A stretch of DNA of 64,000 nucleotides, from assembly GCA_019459085.1 (NCBI GenBank), contig JAIBEW010000010.1:1-64000 (forward strand). Reading direction: 5' to 3'. The position numbers and the translations under genes are program-made. Position 1 is the first letter of the stretch, and every line of letters begins with the position of its first letter. Source of the DNA: Kaistella sp. Lineage in GTDB: Bacteria > Bacteroidota > Bacteroidia > Flavobacteriales > Weeksellaceae. Positions 24,541-32,639 of the stretch are shown piece by piece. A model generated the notes under the pieces. That model had not been told where the DNA came from. It saw only the letters and a list, made by a program, of their open reading frames with translations, and made no database searches.

Positions 24541-25144
24541 AAAGGGTAATTTTATTTCGGGAAAGTTTTATTTTTCCCTCAGTTTCTATCTGTTTCAGTA
24601 CGCGGCTTACCGCTTCTCTCGTAATGCCGAGCTCGTCTGCAAGCTGCTGATGCGTAACAGAAAGTTCTTTAGATTTATACAGTTGTGATTTCTGATCCAA
24701 TAAATATAAAAGTCTGACATCTACTTTTTGGAAAGCAATTGAATTCACCATCGTTACCAAATCCTCAAACCGTTTGTGATACAATTGGAAAACAAAAGTT
24801 GACCACTCGGGATATTTGGTGAGCCATTCCTTGCCTTTTGAAAGTGACAACATCAGAATTTCAGCATCCTCTTCCACAATTGCCTTGACCTTTGAAGTGT
24901 CCTGAGCAAGTCCTGAAAGTATGGATGAAATACAACTTTCGCCGGGGGTGAGGTAATACAAAAGGATTTCTCTCCCGTCTTCTTCAGTTCTTACGACCTT
25001 AACACTCCCCGATATTACCAGTGGAATGTAGTTAACATAAGAATTAATATCTAAAATAACCGAACCTGACGGGAAGTGCTTCAGATCGCGGCTCGCTGCA
25101 ATTTCTTTTTTGAATTCAGGATCTACAATTTCAGAAATATTCAT
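24536..25144 (-). CDS. Crp/Fnr family transcriptional regulator
   Basis: 202 residues from the ATG at 25144; the longer open frame to 25243 would place the promoter inside the gene. A cyclic-nucleotide-binding-like beta-roll (about 15-120) contains DGREILLYYLTPGESC. A dimerisation helix (120-150) and a helix-turn-helix follow: THQQLADELGITREAVSRVL. In the recognition helix Arg176, Glu177 and Arg181 match the R-E-x-x-x-R bases-contacting set of E. coli CRP, which reads TGTGA. There is only one Cys (71), so no FNR-like iron-sulfur cluster. The typical cAMP-binding Arg-Ser pair is not seen, so the ligand is unknown. It likely activates the three promoters in this cluster carrying TGTRA-N6-TYACT. 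Confidence 0.9.
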   Translation of the reverse strand: MNISEIVDPEFKKEIAASRDLKHFPSGSVILDINSYVNYIPLVISGSVKVVRTEEDGREILLYYLTPGESCISSILSGLAQDTSKVKAIVEEDAEILMLSLSKGKEWLTKYPEWSTFVFQLYHKRFEDLVTMVNSIAFQKVDVRLLYLLDQKSQLYKSKELSVTHQQLADELGITREAVSRVLKQIETEGKIKLSRNKITLL

Positions 25145-25147
25145 CTT

Positions 25148-25176
25148 CAAATATAAAAATAATTGTCGAGGCACAA
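25148..25176 (-). promoter_or_regulatory. promoter of the Crp/Fnr regulator gene, possibly leaderless
   Basis: TTG (25176-25174), 18-bp spacer, TATATTTG (25155-25148): a near-ideal Bacteroidota promoter. Only 3 nt separate the box from the ATG, so transcription would start at or next to the start codon. No CRP-type palindrome is seen here, so there is no clear autoregulation. Confidence 0.7.
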
Positions 25177-25459
25177 GAGCTATATTTACACTTATCGTCC
25201 ACTTCGTGTACTTCCAATTCAAACGGAATAAATCGGAGTACACCCGAACAAACCCAAAAGCAGTATACCTTCACCATTTTTCTCGAAAATAGAGGCAGTG
25301 TCGCTTTAAAATCATTTCAGTGGTTTATGCGAACGTGCACCATCTTTAGAATCCTTAAGAAAGCCATCCTGCGGTGCAATTTCCAGATTGCGGACGCTTT
25401 AATAAAGTCATTACTGCCCTACATTCCCAATAATTAAATAAATTTGCAAAAAAGAATCC
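25177..25459. other. gene-free stretch between the regulator and the radical SAM gene
   Basis: The region between two divergent genes. It holds a distant inverted repeat (GTGTACTTCC ... GGAGTACAC, about 25206-25244) and, at 25439-25446, the -7 box TAAATTTG of the radical SAM gene. No coding frame looks real. Confidence 0.5.
25439..25446 (+). promoter_or_regulatory. -7 promoter box of the radical SAM gene
   Basis: TAAATTTG, a perfect TAnnTTTG, 13 bp before the TTG start codon at 25460. No obvious -33 TTG. Confidence 0.5.
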
Positions 25460-27655
25460 TTGAAAGATCTCCTGCTCATCACTCCCCCATTTACGCAGCT
25501 CAACACGCCATATCCGGCTACAGCTTATCTGAAAGGTTTTCTGAACACCAAAAATATTTCAGCTTATCAGGTGGATTTGGGGATTGAAGTTATTTTGGAT
25601 CTTTTTTCAAAGGAAGGAATCCGAAAAATATTTTCTGAAACCGCTGATCCGGAGAATTCTTCTGAAAACTCCCGACGGATTTTTGCTTTAAGGGATGAAT
25701 ATCTGAAAACCATTGATCAGGTCATCCTTTTTCTCCAGAATAAAAATCCAACGCTTGCGAGACAAATCTGCAGCATGAATTTCCTGCCCGAAGCCTCGCG
25801 TTTCAATCAGCTCGACGATATGGAATTTGCTTTCGGAAACATGGGTCTGCAGGACAAAGCGAAGCATCTCGCTACTTTGTATCTTGAAGATCTCTCGGAT
25901 TTTATTGTGGAGAACATCGATGCTGATTTCGGTTTCAGCAGATACGCCGAACGCATCGGTCAAAGTGCAAATTATTTTGATGAGCTGTATTCCAAACTGA
26001 ATGCACCTTCCACATTTATTGATCAGCTTACTTTAAAAATCCTGAAGGAAAAAATCGATGCGGTACAGCCAAAACTGATCTGTTTTTCGGTGCCGTTTCC
26101 CGGGAATTTATATTCCGCTTTCAGGTGTGCGCAATTCATAAAGCTGCATTATCCGCAAATTAAAACGGCAATGGGCGGCGGTTTCCCGAATACGGAATTG
26201 AGGGAAGTGAAAGACAAAAGGGTTTTCGAATTTTTTGATTTTATTACGCTCGATGACGGTGAATTGCCGATTGAACTGATTCATGCGAACACCTGTCTTG
26301 CTGAGCAAAGCGAAGAACCACAGTTCAAAAGAACATTTCTACTCGAAAACGGAGAAGTGACCTATAAAAACAATTCACCGCGACACGATTACAAACAGGC
26401 TTTTGTGGGAACTCCCGATTACAGCGATCTGCTTATGGACCACTATATTTCCGTGATTGAAATCGCCAATCCGATGCACAGTTTATGGAGCGACGGGCGC
26501 TGGAACAAGCTCACGATGGCGCACGGCTGCTATTGGGGAAAATGCACTTTCTGCGATATTTCTCTGGATTATATCAAAACCTACGAACCGGTTTCCGCGA
26601 AAATCCTGGTGGACCGCATGGAAACACTCATCGCGCAGACCGGCGAATCCGGTTTTCATTTTGTGGATGAAGCAGCACCGCCTGCGTTGATGCGGGAAGT
26701 GGCGCTCGAAATACTGCGCAGAAATCTTGTGGTAACGTGGTGGACGAATATCCGTTTTGAAAAAAGTTTCAGCCGCGATCTGTGCTTTTTGCTGAAAATT
26801 TCCGGCTGTATCGCCGTTTCGGGCGGACTTGAAGTCGCCAGTGACCGTTTACTCAAGCTCATCGACAAAGGTGTTTCGGTGGAACAGGTCGCCAAAGTGA
26901 CGAGAAATTTCACCGAAGCCGGCATCATGGTTCATTCTTATCTGATGTACGGTTATCCGACCCAAACTGTGCAGGAAACCGTGGATTCCCTGGAAATGGT
27001 GCGCCAGCTTTTTGAAATGGGCATTGTGCAAAGCGGTTTCTGGCATCAGTTTGCGATGACCGCCCATTCGCCTGTCGGGAAAAATCCCGAAGAATTTGGC
27101 GTGGAACCTTTGAAAAAGGAAATTTTATTTGCCCATAACGATATCGACTTCATTGATACTACCGGAATTGACCACAGCCAATTCAGTTTCGGCCTCAAAA
27201 AATCCCTGCTCAATTATATGCACGGGATCAATTTCGATATTCCGCTCAAAGATTGGTTCGATTTTAAAATTCCCGAGACAACCGTCCACCCCGATTATAT
27301 TCACGACTGCCTTCTGGAAGAGGAAACGTTTGTCTTTAAAGGAAACTCAAAACTCATTTTTCCGGATAAAAATGTTCTGGCAGAGCATTACATCAAATCA
27401 AAAAAGGGAAATTCCTATGCACTCACGCAACTCACCTTCCATCTTAAAACCAATATTGTAAAGATCGAACTGGAAAAAGAAAAAGCCGATTGGCTCATGA
27501 AGATTTTATCAAAAAATTCCACTGAAAACCCGCAGAAAATCACCCTTCACGAACTTAAAAATCAGTTCGAAGAGATTTTTGAGGATTTTGAACTGTTCTG
27601 GTTTTCGAAACCCATCCAGAAACTGAAAGAAAACGGCGTAATTTTAAGCCTATAG
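25460..27655 (+). CDS. B12-binding-domain radical SAM protein
   Basis: 731 residues. The N-terminal half (about 1-300) has the layout of a cobalamin-binding Rossmann domain (LLLITPPFTQLNTPYPATAYLKG; later GGGFPNTELREV...FFDFITLDDGE). The radical SAM core carries H-G-C-Y-W-G-K-C-T-F-C, a CX4CX2C variant of the usual CX3CX2C cluster motif seen in this B12-radical SAM subgroup. An L-M-Y-G-Y-P-T segment follows. Such enzymes methylate or rearrange unactivated carbon centres; the product here is unknown. Translation seems to start at a TTG (MKDLLL), 13 bp after a -7 box; no ATG lies close. Cyanophycinase follows 155 bp downstream in the same direction. Confidence 0.85.
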   Translation: MKDLLLITPPFTQLNTPYPATAYLKGFLNTKNISAYQVDLGIEVILDLFSKEGIRKIFSETADPENSSENSRRIFALRDEYLKTIDQVILFLQNKNPTLARQICSMNFLPEASRFNQLDDMEFAFGNMGLQDKAKHLATLYLEDLSDFIVENIDADFGFSRYAERIGQSANYFDELYSKLNAPSTFIDQLTLKILKEKIDAVQPKLICFSVPFPGNLYSAFRCAQFIKLHYPQIKTAMGGGFPNTELREVKDKRVFEFFDFITLDDGELPIELIHANTCLAEQSEEPQFKRTFLLENGEVTYKNNSPRHDYKQAFVGTPDYSDLLMDHYISVIEIANPMHSLWSDGRWNKLTMAHGCYWGKCTFCDISLDYIKTYEPVSAKILVDRMETLIAQTGESGFHFVDEAAPPALMREVALEILRRNLVVTWWTNIRFEKSFSRDLCFLLKISGCIAVSGGLEVASDRLLKLIDKGVSVEQVAKVTRNFTEAGIMVHSYLMYGYPTQTVQETVDSLEMVRQLFEMGIVQSGFWHQFAMTAHSPVGKNPEEFGVEPLKKEILFAHNDIDFIDTTGIDHSQFSFGLKKSLLNYMHGINFDIPLKDWFDFKIPETTVHPDYIHDCLLEEETFVFKGNSKLIFPDKNVLAEHYIKSKKGNSYALTQLTFHLKTNIVKIELEKEKADWLMKILSKNSTENPQKITLHELKNQFEEIFEDFELFWFSKPIQKLKENGVILSL

Positions 27656-27810
27656 AAATAATTCCCGAACTGAGAAATACCGTTTCATCATCCGGTTTCC
27701 TCCCCTTCTTTTTAAATGAAAACAAAACTTTCTCTGCTTTTTATTGGCTGGAATTTTGATGTGCACCAAACAGCAAACAGCACTCAAATAACAATTCCAC
27801 AAAAAAGAAT

Positions 27811-28659
27811 ATGAAAGGCAAATTACTGATTATCGGAGGCGGCGAAGACAAGGGCGAAAAAGGTTCAAATGTTGACTTTTCAGATGAAATCATTTTACGC
27901 AGGTTTATCTCCGAATCCCGTTTAAAAGAAGAGTCTAGGATTGAAATCATTACTTCCGCATCTTCAATTCCGGACGAAGTCGGCAAGGATTATGTGAAAG
28001 CTTTCCGTAAAATAGGCGCCAAAAACACCGGTGTAATGATCATGGAATGCCGTGAAGAAGCTGATGACAAAAAAATTCTGGACCGCCTCAATCATGCAGA
28101 CGCGGTGTTTTTTACAGGAGGTTCACAACTCCGACTGACCTCAATTCTTGGCGGTACCCAATTTTACACATTGCTGTTGAAAAAACTGGAAGATCCGCAT
28201 TTTATTTATGCAGGTACGTCGGCGGGTGCAGCGGCAGCTTCCGAAAGCATGATGATAGAAGGAAGCAGCGAAGATGCTGCAGAAAAAGGCGAAGTAAGCA
28301 CCACCACCGGATTAGGACTTGTGAATCATGTTATTTTCGATACGCATTTCATTACCCGCGGAAGAATCGGCCGTCTTTTCGAGATTGTCGTAAGCAATCC
28401 GACCGTTTTGGGAGTGGGCCTCGAGGAAAATACCGCTTTACTGATCTACAGAGATAAAATGGAAGCGGTAGGTCCCGGATTGGCGATCCTTCTGGACGGC
28501 AGAAGCATTACAGACAGCAATCTGCTTGACGTCATCAATGGCGCTCCGCTTTCGATTGAAAATATGACCATGCACCTCATGAGCCAGACCGATATTTTTG
28601 ATTTGAAAACCATGAAACTTAAGATCGACAATCCGCCGGAAGTTGTTGGAAAGGAATAA
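27811..28659 (+). CDS. cphB: cyanophycinase (peptidase family S51)
   Basis: 282 residues with the S51 signature: GKLLIIGGGEDKG at the N-terminus, A-V-F-F-T-G-G-S-Q (the oxyanion/glycine turn), then the nucleophile elbow Y-A-G-T-S-A-G-A-A-A and V-I-F-D-T-H-F-I-T-R-G-R, which is diagnostic of cyanophycinase. It hydrolyses the aspartate-arginine storage polymer cyanophycin to beta-Asp-Arg dipeptides. Many Bacteroidota carry it next to cyanophycin synthetase (cphA), but no cphA is seen in this window, so the enzyme may act on other isoaspartyl peptides or work with a distant partner. Start at ATG 27811. Confidence 0.92.
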   Translation: MKGKLLIIGGGEDKGEKGSNVDFSDEIILRRFISESRLKEESRIEIITSASSIPDEVGKDYVKAFRKIGAKNTGVMIMECREEADDKKILDRLNHADAVFFTGGSQLRLTSILGGTQFYTLLLKKLEDPHFIYAGTSAGAAAASESMMIEGSSEDAAEKGEVSTTTGLGLVNHVIFDTHFITRGRIGRLFEIVVSNPTVLGVGLEENTALLIYRDKMEAVGPGLAILLDGRSITDSNLLDVINGAPLSIENMTMHLMSQTDIFDLKTMKLKIDNPPEVVGKE

Positions 28660-28785
28660 AAACTTCTGAGCGATTACTTATTATGTACAGTTAAGTTAGA
28701 TGATTGCAGAAAACGGAGCGATTCTGAATGAGCATAATAAAACTATCAGCAATCCAAATTTCTTGAAACTTTTTTTTGAAACTAT

Positions 28786-29184
28786 TTATTCTGTTGTCTT
28801 TCCGTCAAATTCTTCCTTAAATTTTTCGGCATCTTCTTTTGTCGCCCTTATCGTATCATGTTTGTGATTGGGCGGGCCATACACCGTATAAATTTTTAAT
28901 TCAGATTCTCCGTTCGTGTTAATGATATTGTGTTTTGCGCCAGACGGAATAACAACAGCATCTCCGTCTTTCACCAAATATTCGGTTTCATCAATGATAC
29001 ATTTACCTGAACCACTTTCGAACCGAAAAAACTGGTCATTATGCGGGTGCGTTTCTTCTCCAATTTCTTCTCCCGGTTTCAGACTCATAAGAACGAGCTG
29101 AGGATGTTTGCCTGTATACAGCACTTTGCGGAAATTCGTGTTTTCCACGGTGTCTTTCTCGATGTTGCTTTTAAAACCTTTCAT
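28786..29184 (-). CDS. cupin domain protein
   Basis: 132 residues from the ATG at 29184 (MKGFKSN); an upstream frame to 29247 overlaps the palindromic control region and is unlikely. The cupin barrel shows the two conserved motifs: GEEIGEETHPHNDQFFRFESG (His, His, Glu-like ligands, seen as T-H-P-H-N) and later D-A-V-V-I-P-S-G-A-K-H-N-I-I-N. Small single-domain cupins bind a metal and can be sensors or enzymes; no specific activity is known. Its 3' end faces cyanophycinase. A perfect 15-bp palindrome 34 bp upstream of its start is a candidate operator. Confidence 0.85.
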   Translation of the reverse strand: MKGFKSNIEKDTVENTNFRKVLYTGKHPQLVLMSLKPGEEIGEETHPHNDQFFRFESGSGKCIIDETEYLVKDGDAVVIPSGAKHNIINTNGESELKIYTVYGPPNHKHDTIRATKEDAEKFKEEFDGKTTE

Positions 29185-29484
29185 TTTTTGGATTTTTAAT
29201 TTTGTGATGCAGTGAATTTCAAACAGTTTGAATTTTACCTCTAACAAAATTATGAAAAAGAATGACGCAATGATTCAGTTTGGGCATATCTTTTTTGGGC
29301 CGACGGAATTTCTAAAGGTGATCCTTCAAAATTCTTTTTTCAAGGATTAAAGACTGTTAAATGGGTCACGTTTTTGTATACCTTTTTTTGACAGAATTCG
29401 AGATATAATAGAAAAATATCTCAATAACAGAACTCATAAAATCCCTTAAAACACTCTCCAACAAAACATTTCACTCCACAAAAA
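29185..29484. other. gene-free stretch between cupin and tRNA-fMet
   Basis: No credible gene. It contains the 15-bp palindrome at 29218-29232; the remainder is AT-rich without further recognisable structure before the tRNA terminator. Confidence 0.45.
29218..29232. promoter_or_regulatory. palindrome upstream of the cupin gene (candidate operator)
   Basis: TTCAAACAGTTTGAA, a perfect inverted repeat of 7 bp around one A, 34 bp upstream of the cupin ATG. Position and symmetry fit a dimeric regulator site. The regulator is unknown. Confidence 0.5.
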
Positions 29485-29510
29485 AAGAGAACCACTATTG
29501 TGATTCTCTT
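29485..29510 (-). terminator. terminator of tRNA-fMet
   Basis: On the minus strand the stem AAGAGAATCAC / GTGGTTCTCTT (one G-T pair) is followed by a run of T, 7 bp after the tRNA 3' end. Confidence 0.8.
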
Positions 29511-29517
29511 CGTTTAG

Positions 29518-29590
<73 letters not shown>

Positions 29591-29668
29591 CTATTGTGAT
29601 GCAAATATACAACAATTTCGGCACCATCCAAATTTTTCTTAAAAAATTCATTTATCACCTAATTTTTC

Positions 29669-29676
29669 TACATTTG
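29669..29676 (+). promoter_or_regulatory. -7 promoter box of the threonylcarbamoyl-AMP synthase gene
   Basis: TACATTTG, a perfect TAnnTTTG, only 3 nt before the ATG at 29680. A transcript from here would have essentially no leader. Confidence 0.6.
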
Positions 29677-29679
29677 TAT

Positions 29680-30291
29680 ATGGCAAAAATCCTTAAAATC
29701 TATGCGGAAAATCCGCAGGAAAACTATATTGATGAGGTGGTAAAGGCTTTAAAATCAGGCAGCCTTATCATCTACCCTTCCGATACGGTTTATGCGCTCG
29801 GTTGCGACATCAACAATTTGAAAGCCATGGAAAAACTGGCCCAGATCAAAAAAATAAAACTCGAGAAAGCCCAGTTTTCCATTATCTGCAACAATTTAAG
29901 CCATCTTTCGGAGTTCACAAGGCCGATTGAAACGTCTACATTCCGTTTTTTGAAAAGTAAAATTCCGGGACCTTACACTTTTATCCTCGAAGCCAACAAA
30001 AATCTGCCTTTGGCGTATAAAAATCATAAAACAGTCGGAATACGCGTTCCGGCGCACCCGATTCCGCAGCTCATTGTGGAGAAACTTGGGCATCCGATTG
30101 CTTCCACGTCCATTAAAGATGACGATGAAGTCATTGAATATTCCACCGATCCGGAACTTATTGCCGAAAAATACGGCCATTTGGTCGATTATGTCATCGA
30201 TGGCGGTTACGGAGACAATGTAGCGTCCACGATTTTAGATCTTACGAGCGGCGAACCTGAAATCATCCGTCAGGGAAAAGGCGAACTTTAA
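29680..30291 (+). CDS. L-threonylcarbamoyladenylate synthase
   Basis: 203 residues of the Sua5/YciO/YrdC family. The opening helix is followed by LIIYPSDTVYALGCDINN, the family signature, then K-I-K-K-I-K-L-E-K-A-Q-F-S-I-I-C and the P-G-P-Y-T-F-I-L loop, with VGIRVPAHP and S-T-S-I-K-D downstream. It makes threonylcarbamoyl-AMP from Thr, bicarbonate and ATP for the t6A37 modification of ANN-decoding tRNAs. It lacks the extra C-terminal Sua5 domain, so it is YrdC/YciO-sized. Start: ATG 29680 just after a -7 box; the open frame upstream crosses the tRNA gene and is not real. It is followed 23 bp later by yaaA. Confidence 0.9.
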   Translation: MAKILKIYAENPQENYIDEVVKALKSGSLIIYPSDTVYALGCDINNLKAMEKLAQIKKIKLEKAQFSIICNNLSHLSEFTRPIETSTFRFLKSKIPGPYTFILEANKNLPLAYKNHKTVGIRVPAHPIPQLIVEKLGHPIASTSIKDDDEVIEYSTDPELIAEKYGHLVDYVIDGGYGDNVASTILDLTSGEPEIIRQGKGEL

Positions 30292-30314
30292 TTCTTCAAC
30301 AACTTAATTTCTTA

Positions 30315-31073
30315 ATGAAAATCATTTCTTCACCGGCAAAGCTCATGAATACGGACAATTCAACAGAATTGTTAAAATCGACGACCCCGAGATTCATCGA
30401 AAATGCGGCGCTCATCCATTCGTATTTAAAAGAAAAATCTCCAAAATATCTGGCTGAACTCATGGAACTTTCCCAAAAACTTGCCGATGAAAACTGGGAA
30501 AGGAACCAGAACTGGAAACCGAAACCGAAAACCGGCGAGTCTGCTCCGGCGGTATTTGCCTTTACCGGCGAAGTCTACCGCGGTTTGGATGTCAAAACCC
30601 TTGATAAAAAAGCCCTTGATTATCTCCAGAAAAATTTCCGCATGCTTTCCGGACTGTACGGACTGCTGAAACCATCCGACAAAATCATGCTTTACCGTTT
30701 GGAAATGGGCAGAAAATTTGAATTTGAGCATTACAAAAACCTCTACGAATTCTGGCGCGAAAAACTTACTGAACAGCTGAACAGCGAGCTTAAAGCGAAA
30801 GATCTGATCCTGAATCTTGCCAGTTCGGAATATTTCAAGGTGTTTGACCGCAAAAAACTGAATGCACCCGTCATCGATTTTGATTTTTTTGAAATGAAAG
30901 AAGGAAAACTGGAGACAATCGTTGTGTACACAAAACACGCGAGAGGAATGATGGTGCGTTTCTGCGCTGAAACACAGGCCAAAACCCTGAACGATGTTAA
31001 AGCTTTCAATCTTGAAGGTTACCGCATCGACGAAGATCTTTCCACCAAAACAAAACTGGTTTTTACCCGATAA
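30315..31073 (+). CDS. yaaA: peroxide stress protein YaaA
   Basis: 252 residues, the full family length. It opens with the hallmark MKIISSPAKLM and continues with PAVFAFTGEVYRGLDV, L-S-G-L-Y-G-L-L-K-P-S-D and the C-terminal Y-T-K-H-A-R-G-M-M-V-R-F. In E. coli YaaA lowers intracellular free iron under peroxide stress and binds DNA (HhH-like); the biochemical activity is still unclear. It sits between the tRNA-modification gene and prmC; its stop overlaps the prmC start by one base, so the three genes form one operon. Confidence 0.93.
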   Translation: MKIISSPAKLMNTDNSTELLKSTTPRFIENAALIHSYLKEKSPKYLAELMELSQKLADENWERNQNWKPKPKTGESAPAVFAFTGEVYRGLDVKTLDKKALDYLQKNFRMLSGLYGLLKPSDKIMLYRLEMGRKFEFEHYKNLYEFWREKLTEQLNSELKAKDLILNLASSEYFKVFDRKKLNAPVIDFDFFEMKEGKLETIVVYTKHARGMMVRFCAETQAKTLNDVKAFNLEGYRIDEDLSTKTKLVFTR

Positions 31074-31942
31074 TGACGCTTGCAGACCTTAAACAAAAAT
31101 TTCAGAAGGACATTTCAGAATTGTACAGCGATTCTGAAAGCCTTGAACTGTTCTTTATTTTCGCCGGGAAAATCCTGGAAATGAACCGTTTTGAAATCAG
31201 AGACAGCCTGCAGAATGAACTGGAGCCTCATCAGCAAAATCAATTTTCCGAATTTATCACTCAGCTTCAGTCGGGGAAACCATACCAGCAGATTTTAGGT
31301 GAAACAGAATTTTACGGTCGTAAATTTTTTGTGGATGAAAACGTGCTGATTCCTCGGCCTGAAACAGAAGAGTTGGTGGAACTGGCAATAAAGAAGATTC
31401 AGGAGACAAGAGTCAAGAGTCAAGAAACAAGGGCCAAGACGGAGCCGTTTAAAATTCTTGATATCGGAACCGGAAGTGGGATCATTCCGATCACTTTAAA
31501 AAAACATTTTCCGGACGCGGCGATCAATGCGATTGATTTATCGGAAAAAGCACTTGAAACCGCGAAAAAAAATGCGGATTTCCATGAGACTGAAATTAAT
31601 TTCATCCATCAGAATTATCTTACGGAAACATTGAATGAGGTTTATGATGTCATCATCTCCAATCCTCCATATATCGGCATCGATGAAGAAAAGGAAATAG
31701 AAGGGTCGGTGAAGGATTTCGAGCCCAAAATGGCGCTGTTCTCGCCCACCGCCGACGCATTGATCTTCTACAGGAAAATTGCGGAAGACAGCAAAAACCA
31801 TTTACAGAACGGAGGAATGATTTTTCTCGAAATCAACCAGAAACTCGGAAAGGAAACATTGGAATTATTCAGTTTTTTTAAGAGCGCTGAACTGCTTCAG
31901 GACCTTTCGGGAAACGACCGGTTTATTTTTGCCGTGAAATGA
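31073..31942 (+). CDS. prmC: release factor glutamine methyltransferase
   Basis: 289 residues. An N-terminal helical domain (1-75) leads to Y-Q-Q-I-L-G-E-T-E-F-Y-G, the release-factor-binding stretch L-I-P-R-P-E-T-E-E-L, and the SAM-binding K-I-L-D-I-G-T-G-S-G. The catalytic N-P-P-Y motif is at about residue 199 (SNPPYIG). PrmC methylates the Gln of the GGQ motif in RF1 and RF2. Its ATG overlaps the yaaA stop by one base. Oddly, a 35-bp heptamer repeat is translated between E-L-V-E-L-A-I-K-K and the SAM motif, adding an ETRVKSQETRAK stretch absent from most relatives. It lies at a domain linker and is probably tolerated. Confidence 0.93.
   Translation: MTLADLKQKFQKDISELYSDSESLELFFIFAGKILEMNRFEIRDSLQNELEPHQQNQFSEFITQLQSGKPYQQILGETEFYGRKFFVDENVLIPRPETEELVELAIKKIQETRVKSQETRAKTEPFKILDIGTGSGIIPITLKKHFPDAAINAIDLSEKALETAKKNADFHETEINFIHQNYLTETLNEVYDVIISNPPYIGIDEEKEIEGSVKDFEPKMALFSPTADALIFYRKIAEDSKNHLQNGGMIFLEINQKLGKETLELFSFFKSAELLQDLSGNDRFIFAVK
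31404..31438. repeat. heptamer tandem repeat inside prmC
   Basis: Five 7-bp units, AGACAAG, AGTCAAG, AGTCAAG, AAACAAG, GGCCAAG (consensus NNNCAAG), in frame and translated as a Lys/Arg/Gln-rich linker. The array resembles the intergenic degenerate repeats elsewhere in the window. Confidence 0.8.
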
Positions 31943-31943
31943 A

Positions 31944-31967
31944 AAACCTTCAGCAATCTGAAGGTTT
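31944..31967. terminator. bidirectional terminator between prmC and rhomboid genes
   Basis: AAACCTTCAG-CAAT-CTGAAGGTTT, a perfect 10-bp stem with a 4-nt loop. It starts 2 bp after the prmC stop and ends 6 bp before the convergent rhomboid stop. T-rich on the plus strand (CCGTTTTTAT). Confidence 0.8.
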
Positions 31968-31973
31968 CCGTTT

Positions 31974-32639
31974 TTATCCGATTTTTTTCTTCACAAAAAC
32001 CATATAACTCATATACAGCAGCGGAATCGCCATGATTCCTAAAAATAGAATGTTCTCCATTGCCAATTGTGGATGAAATCCAATTGCATAAATCAAACCG
32101 AAAAATGCGCCGCCCAAGTGTGCAGCATGACCAACATTGTCGTGATCTTTAGGATAAAGCATCATATAAACTGAATATCCAAAATATAAAAATCCGAAAA
32201 TATAACCCGGAACACTTAATTCTGGAGGTAAAAAGATTATTCCAATCTTTATTAATTCCGGATACATGGCAACACTTGCAAAAATTACTCCTGAAACTCC
32301 GCCACTCGCTCCAATCGCTGAATACCAAGGTCTTTCTTTATATATGTAAAGACTGAACAAATTCCCCAATAAAATTGAACCGAAATAAATCACAAGAAAG
32401 CCAATTGTACCAAAAATTTCAAAAATTGCCGGACTGAAAGCATAAAGAACATACATGTTTAATATCAAATGCATCATATCCGCATGAAGAAAACCTGCAG
32501 AAAGTAAGCGGATGTATTCTTTTTTCTGAATAATCGCGCCTACACTGAACTTGTACTTTTCAAAAAGTCCGTGGTTGCTGAAAGCGATAAAACTGATGAT
32601 GGCCGTTGCGGCTATAATAATGATCAATACCAAACTCAT
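31974..32639 (-). CDS. rhomboid family intramembrane serine protease
   Basis: 221 residues with six predicted membrane segments. The catalytic Ser112 lies in I-G-A-S-G-G-V-S-G (GxSG motif) and the catalytic His174 in G-H-A-A-H-L-G-G-A-F-F-G. The Asn/His side chains in helix 2 (HADMMHLILNMY) match the HxxxN oxyanion motif. Rhomboids cleave membrane-spanning substrates within the bilayer; the substrate is unknown. It is encoded convergently to prmC and downstream of parC (90 bp gap, AT-rich). A second Ser (116) two turns later also sits in an SG context, but 112 fits the family position. Confidence 0.9.
   Translation of the reverse strand: MSLVLIIIIAATAIISFIAFSNHGLFEKYKFSVGAIIQKKEYIRLLSAGFLHADMMHLILNMYVLYAFSPAIFEIFGTIGFLVIYFGSILLGNLFSLYIYKERPWYSAIGASGGVSGVIFASVAMYPELIKIGIIFLPPELSVPGYIFGFLYFGYSVYMMLYPKDHDNVGHAAHLGGAFFGLIYAIGFHPQLAMENILFLGIMAIPLLYMSYMVFVKKKIG

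Noticed and set aside
24536-25144. Fnr-type oxygen sensor with an iron-sulfur cluster
   Set aside because: Only one Cys is present in the protein, and the recognition helix is of the CRP type.
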